Below the pieces are notes generated by a model. The model was not told the origin of the DNA. It did not search any database and was given only the letters and a program-made list of their open reading frames with translations. This document shows positions 54,343-62,932 of a stretch of DNA of 64,000 nt, in pieces. The stretch is from contig JAPPAB010000089.1 in assembly GCA_026705765.1 (NCBI GenBank), positions 23,235 to 87,234 on the forward strand. Direction: 5' to 3'. Every line of letters starts with the position of its first letter. Positions within the stretch are counted from its first letter, which is position 1. The translations under genes and the position numbers were made by a program. This stretch comes from Gemmatimonadota bacterium (lineage in GTDB: Bacteria > Latescibacterota > UBA2968).

Positions 54343-55353
54343 TTATCCCCCGATTTGATACATTTCGATTTTGCGAGTTGCAGGGGTGTGTTCAGAGCGG
54401 ATTTCGGAGTAGCGATCCGTCCTGTGATGCCATATCTGGATGATCTGGTCTCGGAGGTCGGCGTTGGACGCGCCTTGTCGCAAGGCATCGCGCAAGTCTG
54501 TTCCCTCTGAGGTGAAGAGACAGGTATAGACTTTGCCGTCGGTGGATAAGCGGGCGCGCGTGCAGTCGCCGCAAAAGGGCTGCGTGACAGAGGCGATGAC
54601 GCCGATTTCACCACCGCCATCAAGATAGCGATAGCGTTTTGCGACTTCGCCTGTGTAGTTGGGGTCAAGGGGCTCGAGGGGTAAGACGGTGTGAATGCGG
54701 TCGATAATTTCTGCGGCGGGCAAGATCTGGTCCATGTTCCAGTTGTTGCGAGTGCCCACGTCCATAAACTCGATGAATCGCAGGATGTGTCCCGTGTTGT
54801 GGAAGTGTTGGGCAAGGTCGATAACGAGGTGATCGTTTATGCCTTTTTGAACGACTGCGTTGATTTTTATGGCTTGAAAGCCCGCTTTTTCAGCAGCGCG
54901 GATGCCTTCGAGTACGCGTTCGGTGCCATGGGTGCGACCGCTCATGAGATTAAAGGTCTGGTCGTCAATCGCGTCAAGGCTCACGGTGAGGCGGTGCAGG
55001 CCGGCGTTTTTGAGGCTCTGTGCTTTGGTGCCGAGGAGGTAGCCATTGGTGGTGAGGGTGAGATCTTGTACACCGTTGATCTGTGATAGTTTGGCGATGA
55101 GGGTTTCGAGGTCTCGGCGCAGGAGGGGTTCACCGCCGGTGACGCGGATTTTTGTGACGCCGAGATCGACGAAGATCCTGGCGAGGCGGGCGATTTCTTC
55201 AAAGGTGAGGATTTCTGCTTTGGGAAGAAATTCGTACTTTTCGCCAAAAATCTCGGCGGGCATGCAATAGGGGCAGCGGAAGTTGCATTTGTCGGTGACC
55301 GAAATACGCAGGTCGCGGATGGGGCGTTGCAATGTGTCGAGGAGGTCGGACAT
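54343..55353 (-). CDS. moaA: GTP 3',8-cyclase (molybdenum cofactor synthesis, radical SAM)
   Basis: First committed enzyme of molybdopterin synthesis, converting GTP to 3',8-cyclo-H2GTP. The 336-residue length is standard. The radical-SAM cluster cysteines are C23, C27 and C30 (CNFRCPYC), and the auxiliary cluster is in FCGDCTRARL with a later TCLF. The C-terminal Gly-Gly tail (MYQIGG), needed by MoaA, is intact. Molybdenum cofactor would serve enzymes such as nitrate reductase, consistent with the adjacent siroheme reductase, though moaC and others are not here. The start codon is preceded by a heptamer repeat instead of a ribosome site. Confidence 0.96.
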   Translation of the reverse strand: MSDLLDTLQRPIRDLRISVTDKCNFRCPYCMPAEIFGEKYEFLPKAEILTFEEIARLARIFVDLGVTKIRVTGGEPLLRRDLETLIAKLSQINGVQDLTLTTNGYLLGTKAQSLKNAGLHRLTVSLDAIDDQTFNLMSGRTHGTERVLEGIRAAEKAGFQAIKINAVVQKGINDHLVIDLAQHFHNTGHILRFIEFMDVGTRNNWNMDQILPAAEIIDRIHTVLPLEPLDPNYTGEVAKRYRYLDGGGEIGVIASVTQPFCGDCTRARLSTDGKVYTCLFTSEGTDLRDALRQGASNADLRDQIIQIWHHRTDRYSEIRSEHTPATRKIEMYQIGG

Positions 55354-55356
55354 GGG

Positions 55357-55381
55357 AATTAAAAATTAAAAATTAAAAATT
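55357..55381 (-). repeat. 7-bp tandem repeat directly before the moaA start
   Basis: Three full AAAAATT units and a partial AATT on the plus strand (AATTTTT on the coding strand) end three bases before the ATG at 55353. No Shine-Dalgarno is present; each unit contributes a TAATTT-like -10 word. Confidence 0.85.
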
Positions 55382-55414
55382 GATCATGATTCGGCAAGGG
55401 CTAAAAATAGTCGC

Positions 55415-56431
55415 TTAGAATTTTAAGATTGTCCACACGGGCACGTGATCCGAAGCAAAGTCGCCGCGTGTGGTATAGACGATTTCGTCACCGGAAAAGC
55501 GGATGCGCGAGCGGGTTCCCTTCACGGCTTCGGCGTGGGTGAAAATGCCCGATGATTGGACGTGATTCTTCAGGTTTTGGGATACGAGGATTTGGTCGAA
55601 AAGGATTGCTTTGACTTTGACGTCTCGGGCAAAATTGTGGGGTTTGTCCCGCCATTTGTTGTTTTCTGCGCGTGCACCTGAGACCATAGGATCAAAGAGA
55701 TCACTTTCGATTTTGTCATAGAGATAGTTGTATCCATACGAGCAATAATTCGAATCTAACAGGCTCTCGGATGTGTTGTAGAGAAATGCATCGGGTACCT
55801 GGTCGATTCCGGGAAACGCGTCGGGATTGCCGGATTCGAGAATGTTGAGCGAGCGATCGTCGGGGTTGTCGTTGAAGTCGCCGAGCAATACAATATGGTC
55901 GTATTTTACGCGGCTGGTGAGATAGCGCATGGTCATGGTCGCGCTGGCTTCTCGGCGCGCGTTGGTTTTGGCGCGACCACCCGATCGCGATTTGGCGTGA
56001 TGAACCAGAATAATCAAGCGGCGGCCATATCCTTCGACATAGGCCTGGAGGAGATCGCGTTTTCGGGGAAATGCCTGGTCGTGTACTTTTTCTGGAAAGA
56101 CCATTTTGAGGTCGGTAATTTCAAATGGGTCGCGTACGGCTATGGCGAGTTCCTGGCGTTCTTCGGGATCATCGAGCATGCCAATGGTATAGTGGTCGGG
56201 CAATATGCGCTCGAGGGCGGATTTTGATTGGATTTCCTGGAAGCCGATGATGTCCGCATCGAGTTTGTTTATGACTGTTTGCAGGCGCTCCTGGCGCGCA
56301 TTGGAAATCCCATCGTCGAGCCAATAGATATTGTAAGTCGCAATTTTGATCTCGGCGGGCTGTGGGCCACACGCAAAAAATAGAAGCAGTATCAGAAAGG
56401 CGAGATATGTCATCCGTACATGTTTTTGCAT
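55415..56431 (-). CDS. Endonuclease/exonuclease/phosphatase (EEP)-family lipoprotein
   Basis: A 338-residue protein with a lipoprotein signal: the first 21 residues end in the lipobox LFFACG. The EEP fold starts with IKIATYNIYWLDDG and QEIQS, and continues with VHHAKSRSGG, IVLLGDFNDNPDD and SDHVPVWTI near the end, providing the metal and phosphate ligands. Members include DNase I, sphingomyelinase and phosphatases; the substrate cannot be assigned. The ATG at 56431 has GGAG six nucleotides upstream, so the two earlier in-frame starts are not needed. It is probably outside the cytoplasm. The gene lies just after the smc terminator. Confidence 0.85.
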   Translation of the reverse strand: MQKHVRMTYLAFLILLLFFACGPQPAEIKIATYNIYWLDDGISNARQERLQTVINKLDADIIGFQEIQSKSALERILPDHYTIGMLDDPEERQELAIAVRDPFEITDLKMVFPEKVHDQAFPRKRDLLQAYVEGYGRRLIILVHHAKSRSGGRAKTNARREASATMTMRYLTSRVKYDHIVLLGDFNDNPDDRSLNILESGNPDAFPGIDQVPDAFLYNTSESLLDSNYCSYGYNYLYDKIESDLFDPMVSGARAENNKWRDKPHNFARDVKVKAILFDQILVSQNLKNHVQSSGIFTHAEAVKGTRSRIRFSGDEIVYTTRGDFASDHVPVWTILKF

Positions 56432-56481
56432 GTAAATCTCCATATAGAAGGGCTATCTGTCCAATAATATACACGATTGGT

Positions 56482-56520
56482 AAAAAAATAAAAGGGCGAC
56501 GGTATAAACCGCCGCCCCTT
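56482..56520 (-). terminator. Intrinsic terminator of smc
   Basis: On the minus strand a GC-rich stem of ten positions with a single mismatch (56517-56508 with 56503-56494, loop of 4) is followed by a T-rich run (TTTTATTTTTTT, 56493-56482). It begins about 20 nt after the smc stop at 56540. Confidence 0.85.
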
Positions 56521-56539
56521 GTGTTGCCCGAGGTTGGGA

Positions 56540-59500
56540 TCAATCGTCATCTGCGGGTTGTGCCACGGCTTCGGTGAACGAGGCGACACTATCGACCTGG
56601 TTTTCGCTATCGCTGGACATTTTGACGGAAACGAGCCTGGAGACGCCGGGTTCTTCCATGGTCACGCCGTGCAGGGTTTCGCCATATTCCATCGTCCCTT
56701 TGTTGTGGGTGACAACGATGAACTGCGATTGTTTGGAGAATTTTTGGATGACTTTTACAAAGCGCGCGATATTGGCATCATCGAGAGGCGCATCGACCTC
56801 GTCGAGGACGCAAAAAGGACTGGGTTTGACCAGATAAATTGCAAAGAGAAGGGCAATGGCAGTCAGGGCGCGTTCGCCACCCGAAAGCAGGTTAATGCTC
56901 TGAAGGCGCTTGCCCCAGGGCCGCGCCGTGATGATGATGGGTGCCTCGAGGGGATCTTCGTCGGGTGGCATGGTCAGATCGGCTTCGCCGCCTTCAAAAA
57001 ATTCCTGGAATGTGGTTTGGAAATTTTCTCGAATGCGACCAAAGGTATCGAGAAAGCGCTGGCGCGCCGTGCGATCGATGCGCGTGATGGTGCGCTTGAC
57101 GATTTCTTCGGCTTCCAGAAGGTCGTCACGCTGGTGCGTGAGAAATTCAAGCCGTTCTTTTTGAACTTCGTATTCTTCGAGTGCCGCCAGGTTGACAGAC
57201 CCCATGCGCCTCATACGCTCTTGCAGTTCGTGGGTCTTTTTTTCAGCCATATCCGCGTTAAATTCGGGATCCTGAAAGCGCCCTTTTTCGGCAATATCGA
57301 CTTCGTAATCGCGCTTGAGGCGTTGGATAATCCCCTCGCCGCGTTCTTTGATATGCGCCATGGCGACTTGAATTTCGCTTAAACGCTCGCGGTGTTGTGT
57401 TGTGCGACGATTTTTTTCCCGCAACTTTTCTTCAATAGCGCGCGCCGCCATCAGGATTTCGTGTTGTCTGTGCGCTTGTGCATCGCGTTTGTGCTCAATG
57501 CGGGATTGTTGCTTGTGGAGTACTTCGAGTTCGTCCGACGCCGTTCCAATGCTTTCTTCGCGTTCGGATTTGCGTTTTTGGCTTTCATCGGCCTCGCTGA
57601 ACAGTCGCTCAATTTCGCGGGCAATGGCTTCGCGCTCTCTGCCCTGGCGCACAGCTTCATGTGCGAGACTTTCGATGCGTTCTTTCAAAGAGGCGATTTC
57701 CACGCGCACAGCAGCGACGCCATCTTGAAGTACGCGCCGCTGGTGTTCTTTTTCGCGCAAGTCTTCATCTGCACGGCGAACCACGTCTTCGAGGGTCTCG
57801 CGTTCGGCATCGAGCTTTGTTTGCGCCTCCTCTGCCCGGGAAATCAAATGCATCAATTCGCCTTCTCGCTGTGTGAGTTGTGCGGTTTCCCGGTCGAGTT
57901 CTGTCACTGCCTGAGCCTGACGTTTGGCTTCTGTTTCGGCGTTTTGTCTATCTCTTTGAAGGCCCGCACGGCGGTTGTGCAAATCGGCCAATGCGTTATC
58001 GCAGGCTTCGATTTGTGCGAGGTGTTTGTCGAGCATTTCGAGCGTCTGTGTCAGTTGTGTTTCGCACTTTGAGAGTGCGGTTCGGGCGGATTCTATGGCC
58101 AACTGGAGGTCGTCGATTTGTTGCTGGCGACCAATGAGGCCCGATTCTGAGGTTGCATCTGCACCGCCATATACTGTGCCATCGGCGGAAAAAACTTCGC
58201 CGCTGAGTGTCACAATTTCAATGCCTCTGTCATGCATGGCACCGCTGTGAACAATCGCGGTTTGTGCATCGCTTACAATCAGGGTATGGCGCAACAGCGC
58301 AGATACGGCACCGTGTATATCGCGCTGTGGATTTAACAGATCGCTTGCCAGGCCGACAATTCCCTCTCCTTTGGGTACTTCGCTGTGTACGCCATTGGTA
58401 GAGATGATGCGTTCGAGGGGCAAGAATGCGGCGGCTCCGTGCTCACCTTGTCTGAGAAAATCAATGGCCCAACGCGCGTCGTCGGTATTGCTGACAATCA
58501 AACATTCCAGTGCACGTCCCAGCGCGGCTTCAATGGCAGTGACGTATTCGGGTTTGACATCGACCATGTCGGCGACAACGCCCTGTATGCGATTGGAAAA
58601 AGGCGAATCAACGGCCAGGGCACGCACGCCTTTGGAATAGCCTTCAAAGCCTTCTCTCAGTTTTTGGAGGAGGGCGACTCGCGCCTGATCTGCTTCGATA
58701 TTTGCGCGCAAGCGGTTGCGCGATTCGATTTGTTCGTCTCGCTGGGCAATACAGCTATCTCGACTGGAGATCTGTTGTTGCCGTTCTTCTGTGCGTTGGG
58801 CAATTTGACTTTCAACTGCAGCGATTTGTTCTGCGGACTGATTGGCTGTTTCGTCAGCCTCCTGCCGGCGTGCAGCCACGCGCTCAATATCCTGCGTCAA
58901 TCGCGCCTTTCGCTGTACTATGCCTTCGCGCTCAGCCTGCAGGCGCTCGAGGGCTTTGCCCTGATCGCTATTTTGGCGCAATAGATCCATCAGTTGAGAT
59001 TTTTGGGTATCGACTTGTGTGCGCTGTGTATCCAGATCCAGGATTTCCGCTTCGAGTTTGGCGGTTTCCGCTTCGAGTTTGGCTTCTGCGGATTTGAGTC
59101 TTTTACCGGCTTCACGCCCGTCTTGCTCGGCGGCTTTTTGACCTTTTTGGGCGCTGTCAAGACGCACTTTGAGCGATTTTTGCTGATGCTCGGCGCGTTC
59201 TAAAAATGCGTGAATGTTGCGTACCTCTTCGCGCGCGACCAGTATCTCGCTGTCTTTGCCGTGTACGCGCTCGACGTGTTGCGATAGCTCGATATTGGCC
59301 TCGGCCAGTGCGCGATCCTGATCGGTTAGTTCTGCGCGCATTTCTTCGAGCTGGGCTTCGAGGGTGGTCATGTCGGTTTCTGAAATTTCGATATCTTCTT
59401 TGAGAAAGACCATTTCTTCGCGTAGCGGTCCCGATTGGTCGGCCAGATCGAAGTATTGGAAGCGCGCCAGTTTGATTTCGAGGTCGCGCAATTCATCTGA

Positions 59501-60154
59501 TAGTGTTTTGTAAAGTCTTGCTTTGCGCTCTTGCCGTTGTAAAGATGCGACCTGGCGCTGAATTTCTCCGAGCCAATCTTCCATTCTCTGCAGGTCTTGT
59601 TGTACGGCGATGAGCCTGTTCCACGCAGATCGTCGGCGAATTTTATACCGCGTCACACCGGCGGCTTCTTCAAAGCACCGGCGGCGTTCTTCGGCATTGT
59701 CGCTGATAATTTCATCCACCATGCCCTGTTCAATAACATAAGAAGACTGCGTGCCCAACCCGGTGTCCATCAGCAAGTTTTGAATGTCTTTGAGACGGCA
59801 CGGAATTTTATTGAGCAGGTAGTCGCTTTCGCCGGACCGGAACAGGCGGCGGGTAATGGTGACTTCGGAAAATTCGGTGGGTAAAACTTTTTGTGAATTA
59901 TCGAGTGTGAGCGATACTTCGGCCATACCGAGGGGTTTGCGCGAGCGCGTGCCAGAAAAAATCACGTCTCCCATACTGCCGCTACGCAAAGATCGGGGGC
60001 GCTGTTCACCCAGTGCCCAGCGCAGCGCATCGACCACGTTGGACTTGCCACAACCATTTGGTCCCACGACACATGTGATGCCTTTTTGGAGAGGCATGTC
60101 GAGCTTTTGTGCAAAGGACTTAAAACCCAGTGCTTGCAAACGAGTCAGATGCAA
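56540..60154 (-). CDS. smc: Chromosome segregation SMC protein
   Basis: Condensin ATPase that organises and segregates chromosomes. The 1,204 residues follow the SMC plan: Walker A GPNGCGKS at 31-38, a long coiled coil, a hinge near 520-670, a return coiled coil, and the ABC signature LLSGGERALTA with Walker B FCVLDEVDAPLDD near 1,093-1,130. It starts at a TTG (60154) with AGGAGG six nucleotides upstream. No other frame start fits as well, because the residues after it (HLTRLQALGFKSF) are the canonical SMC start. A weak promoter lies at 60176-60205. The gene forms a single unit ended by the hairpin at 56482-56520. ScpA and ScpB are not in the window. Confidence 0.98.
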   Translation of the reverse strand: MHLTRLQALGFKSFAQKLDMPLQKGITCVVGPNGCGKSNVVDALRWALGEQRPRSLRSGSMGDVIFSGTRSRKPLGMAEVSLTLDNSQKVLPTEFSEVTITRRLFRSGESDYLLNKIPCRLKDIQNLLMDTGLGTQSSYVIEQGMVDEIISDNAEERRRCFEEAAGVTRYKIRRRSAWNRLIAVQQDLQRMEDWLGEIQRQVASLQRQERKARLYKTLSDELRDLEIKLARFQYFDLADQSGPLREEMVFLKEDIEISETDMTTLEAQLEEMRAELTDQDRALAEANIELSQHVERVHGKDSEILVAREEVRNIHAFLERAEHQQKSLKVRLDSAQKGQKAAEQDGREAGKRLKSAEAKLEAETAKLEAEILDLDTQRTQVDTQKSQLMDLLRQNSDQGKALERLQAEREGIVQRKARLTQDIERVAARRQEADETANQSAEQIAAVESQIAQRTEERQQQISSRDSCIAQRDEQIESRNRLRANIEADQARVALLQKLREGFEGYSKGVRALAVDSPFSNRIQGVVADMVDVKPEYVTAIEAALGRALECLIVSNTDDARWAIDFLRQGEHGAAAFLPLERIISTNGVHSEVPKGEGIVGLASDLLNPQRDIHGAVSALLRHTLIVSDAQTAIVHSGAMHDRGIEIVTLSGEVFSADGTVYGGADATSESGLIGRQQQIDDLQLAIESARTALSKCETQLTQTLEMLDKHLAQIEACDNALADLHNRRAGLQRDRQNAETEAKRQAQAVTELDRETAQLTQREGELMHLISRAEEAQTKLDAERETLEDVVRRADEDLREKEHQRRVLQDGVAAVRVEIASLKERIESLAHEAVRQGREREAIAREIERLFSEADESQKRKSEREESIGTASDELEVLHKQQSRIEHKRDAQAHRQHEILMAARAIEEKLREKNRRTTQHRERLSEIQVAMAHIKERGEGIIQRLKRDYEVDIAEKGRFQDPEFNADMAEKKTHELQERMRRMGSVNLAALEEYEVQKERLEFLTHQRDDLLEAEEIVKRTITRIDRTARQRFLDTFGRIRENFQTTFQEFFEGGEADLTMPPDEDPLEAPIIITARPWGKRLQSINLLSGGERALTAIALLFAIYLVKPSPFCVLDEVDAPLDDANIARFVKVIQKFSKQSQFIVVTHNKGTMEYGETLHGVTMEEPGVSRLVSVKMSSDSENQVDSVASFTEAVAQPADDD

Positions 60155-60175
60155 TGAAAACCTCCTACTCGAATT

Positions 60176-60205
60176 CTTATAAGGTCATAAGACACGAAAA
60201 AACAA
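60176..60205 (-). promoter_or_regulatory. Possible smc promoter
   Basis: On the minus strand TTGTTT (60205-60200), an 18-bp spacer and TATAAG (60181-60176), about 20 nt upstream of the TTG start. Weaker than the other promoters in the window. Confidence 0.35.
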
Positions 60206-60442
60206 AGGGATACAATGATAAAGGTCAGGACATCTGTGTATCGAAACCCAATGGGGAAAATAGAGGACGCGCTTTGGACTGCATTTAAAACAGCAACCCG
60301 GGGAGATTCGGGGAACTACATTTTGTGGAGGGGAAGGTTGTTACACGTGGCTATAATACTATATCTTGTGGCAGTCGTCAAGGGTAAAAAACGGGGCGGT
60401 GCCCCTGTGCTCGTCCATTGAAGTGGTGGGGTTCTTTGGCAA
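60206..60442. other. Non-coding stretch between smc and the enolase-superfamily gene
   Basis: Together with the flanking promoters this forms a 369-bp divergent gap (60155-60523). A short open frame (60215-60421) has no recognisable product and no ribosome site, and I do not treat it as a gene. Nothing else is identified here. Confidence 0.5.
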
Positions 60443-60471
60443 TTGACATTATATCAGGGGCGGTCTAATTT
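60443..60471 (+). promoter_or_regulatory. Sigma70-like promoter of the enolase-superfamily gene
   Basis: TTGACA (60443-60448), a 17-bp spacer and TAATTT (60466-60471). The start ATG at 60524 lies about 45 nt after the predicted transcription start. The match confirms that upstream in-frame codons (60443 onward) are not coding. Confidence 0.7.
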
Positions 60472-60523
60472 AGGTGTAGTCTTTCGCGCCTGTGCAACAC
60501 TTTCTGAGAATGGGAGTTTTTTT

Positions 60524-61651
60524 ATGCTGAATTTATACGGTGAAAAAATTGTTCGGATTGAAAAAGTGGTTATGAAATTTAAACGTCCCCGCCTGATTGG
60601 TCGCAATGCGCGGATTGGCGTTCACGGGGATATGGTGACGGATCCCGTGGTTCGCATTCACACAAGTAGCGGTGCTATTGGCGTTGGATGGTCTCGGTTG
60701 GGTCGAGAAGAAGCCGAGTCATTGGTGGGTAAAGCTGTTGGGGATGTGTTCCAATTGCCGGGGGGATCAAATGAAGCTGGAGCGGCGATTGATCTGCCTT
60801 TGTGGGATCTGATAGCCAAATTATCGGATCAGCCGTTGCACAAACTGCTGGGTGCTCGGGGATCGCAGGCGGTCGAGTTGTACGATGGGTCGGTTTATAT
60901 CGACGATTTGGATGCTTCGGACGAGGAGGCTGTGGAGATATTTCGGGACGAGGTCAAGACCGGGCACGATTACGGGTATAAAAATTTCAAAATTAAAATT
61001 GGTCGCGGCGCGCGCTGGATGCCCGTTACAGAAGGTACGGATCGGGATGTGCTGGTTATTCACATTGTCCGAGAAGCCGCTGGTGAAGATGCGAAGATAC
61101 TCGTCGATGCGAATAATGGCACGACGCTCAATATCGCAAAAGACATTCTCGAGCGTTGTGAAGATGTGGGGATTTACTGGTTTGAAGAACCGTTTCCCGA
61201 AGATGGGGCTTTTAATGAAGATTTTAAGCAGTTCATCCTCGAAAAAGGATATGATACGCTCGTCGCCGATGGGGAGTCGGGTCCTCCGCCACCCAGCTAT
61301 TTTGATATGGTGAAAAAGGGATGGATCGATGTGGTGCAACACGATTTTCGCGCCAAGGGGCTTACGTGGTGGCGCGAGACTGCCGCGATGATTGAACCGT
61401 GGGGTGGCCGGTGTGCGCCTCACTGCTGGGGCAGTTTGATCGAGCGCTATGCCCACGCGCATTTTGCCGCTTCCGTCCCCCATTTTGCGCTTCAAGAAGC
61501 CGCTCCCGCAGATATGCCGGGTGTTGTGCTGGATGGCTGGACGATGCAGGATGGGTGTTTGATGGTGCCAGATACGCCGGGTACGGGGTTTGACCTCGAG
61601 GTAGATGTGGTTGAAGAGGGGGTGAAACGGGAAGATGGGTTCAGGGTGTAA
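60524..61651 (+). CDS. Mandelate racemase/muconate lactonizing family enzyme (enolase superfamily)
   Basis: A 375-residue enolase-superfamily member acting on an acid sugar or related substrate; the specific reaction cannot be set. The KxK-type catalytic lysines lie in KNFKIKIGRG, and metal ligands are in LVDANNG (D), YWFEEPFPE (E) and VADGES (E). The capping domain includes DLPLWDLIAKLSDQPLHKLLG. The ATG at 60524 has GGGAG eight nucleotides upstream and follows a promoter. The next gene, a serine hydrolase, lies 13 nt downstream. The pair may process a plant- or algal-derived compound, though the evidence is only proximity. Confidence 0.9.
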   Translation: MLNLYGEKIVRIEKVVMKFKRPRLIGRNARIGVHGDMVTDPVVRIHTSSGAIGVGWSRLGREEAESLVGKAVGDVFQLPGGSNEAGAAIDLPLWDLIAKLSDQPLHKLLGARGSQAVELYDGSVYIDDLDASDEEAVEIFRDEVKTGHDYGYKNFKIKIGRGARWMPVTEGTDRDVLVIHIVREAAGEDAKILVDANNGTTLNIAKDILERCEDVGIYWFEEPFPEDGAFNEDFKQFILEKGYDTLVADGESGPPPPSYFDMVKKGWIDVVQHDFRAKGLTWWRETAAMIEPWGGRCAPHCWGSLIERYAHAHFAASVPHFALQEAAPADMPGVVLDGWTMQDGCLMVPDTPGTGFDLEVDVVEEGVKREDGFRV

Positions 61652-61664
61652 TGGAGACAATAAT

Positions 61665-62702
61665 ATGGATATGACATTTCCAGGAACGGAATGGGAGACG
61701 AGGACGCCCGGTGACCTGGGCTTTGATGCGGAGAAACTCGCGCGGGTGCAGAGATGGTTGCGCGAAGTGGCGGGTGACAGGTCCTTTCAGGTGGGGATTG
61801 CGCGTTATGGGTATCTCGCGGCAGAGTGGCGGCAAGGTGTTGCGGCTGATTCCTGTCACTCGCAGGCGTCTGCCGCTAAATCGTATCATTCGACGCTTTT
61901 GGGCATTATAGTGGCCGAGGGCAAGTTGTCTTCGCCGGATGAAAGAGTCGTTGATTACTATCCAGAGATGATGGATGTGGGCGAGCAGGAAGGCCCAAAG
62001 CCCGGACGGTATGCGTTTGAGAAAGATCGCGATATTACCTTTCGGCATTTGATATGCAATGTGTCGGGCTATATGAAGCCAGGTGAAAAACCTGGAAGGG
62101 TTTTTCACTATCAGACTTATGGGATGAATATTCTGACCCACGCAATGGCTAAAATTTACGGGTGTTACGATGCCGATGATCCCGAGGGTTTGCCGGGATG
62201 TAGGAAGGTGATCGAAGAAAAGTTGCGCGATCCAATTGGCGGGACCTGGACGCATTCGCATTCCAATTTTGATCTGTGGCCCAGTGCGAGGTTAAATATC
62301 TTCGGGTATTATACGCAGGTGCATACCACACTGCGAGATCAATTGCGGGTGGGGCATTTGTGGGCCAATTACGGCAATTGGAATGGGGTTCAGGTTGCAC
62401 CGGAAAATTACTTGCGCGAGGCAACGGTGACGAATGATTTTATTCTGGAAAATGAACCCGAAGAGAATTGGAAATACGGGCACGGATTCTGGTGTAACGA
62501 TCGCGGGATGCAGTGGAAAGATGCGCCGAGAGATTCTTTTGCCGCATCGGGCGCAGGTGCGAAGCATATCTGGATGTGCCCGCGGTTGGGGCTGGTTATC
62601 GCACAAAATCCAGGGCTGTGGGATCAGTTCAGGGAAGAGCAGGATAAGATCGGGAGCCAGAATGAGGTGATTGTGCGAGTTGTGAATGCGGTGAAGACGT
62701 AG
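61665..62702 (+). CDS. Beta-lactamase-like serine hydrolase (class C / esterase family)
   Basis: A 345-residue penicillin-binding-protein-like hydrolase. The SxxK nucleophile is in QASAAKSYHS, near residues 62-69. The second motif is in VFHYQTYGMN, with the Tyr expected to act as base. A C-terminal HIWMCPRLGLVIA segment takes the place of the KTG strand. Such proteins are usually esterases or D-amino-peptide hydrolases, not lactam-degrading enzymes. No signal peptide is visible, unlike true beta-lactamases. The ATG at 61665 has GGAG upstream, overlapping the previous gene's end. It is co-transcribed with the enolase-superfamily gene. Confidence 0.82.
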   Translation: MDMTFPGTEWETRTPGDLGFDAEKLARVQRWLREVAGDRSFQVGIARYGYLAAEWRQGVAADSCHSQASAAKSYHSTLLGIIVAEGKLSSPDERVVDYYPEMMDVGEQEGPKPGRYAFEKDRDITFRHLICNVSGYMKPGEKPGRVFHYQTYGMNILTHAMAKIYGCYDADDPEGLPGCRKVIEEKLRDPIGGTWTHSHSNFDLWPSARLNIFGYYTQVHTTLRDQLRVGHLWANYGNWNGVQVAPENYLREATVTNDFILENEPEENWKYGHGFWCNDRGMQWKDAPRDSFAASGAGAKHIWMCPRLGLVIAQNPGLWDQFREEQDKIGSQNEVIVRVVNAVKT

Positions 62703-62814
62703 GAATTGCTTGCACTCTACACTATTTGCATCACGTATTAATCAAATTCAATGGGAAAGCGAGATTTCCGTAGAATAACTCGACACAAAACAACGCGAGG
62801 CTATTTTGGCTAAC

Positions 62815-62916
62815 ATGAAAACTACCATCGCACTCGATACAGATGTGGAGAAGGCAATGCACCGACAGGACAAGAGTTTCCAAGAAAACTTAAATTACAG
62901 ATCGTTCAGGCTGTGA
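62815..62916 (+). pseudogene. Fragment resembling a VapB-type antitoxin
   Basis: A 33-codon frame, MKTTIALDTDVEKAMHR then QDKSFQENLNYRSFRL, closely follows the N-terminus of short VapB antitoxins (MKTTxxLDxDVxxxL... SFxExLN). The part between the second helix and the end appears shortened, and no toxin follows. Probably a decayed antitoxin. The 62703-62814 stretch before it holds nothing recognised. Confidence 0.45.
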
Positions 62917-62932
62917 AGAGGATACTTGTGTC

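Noticed and set aside
55357..55381. AAAAATT array as a CRISPR
   Set aside because: Units are 7 bp with no spacers, so it is a simple tandem repeat.
60215..60421. Short open frame between smc and the enolase-superfamily gene
   Set aside because: No ribosome site and no similarity to known proteins that I can recognise; the region looks like a divergent control region.
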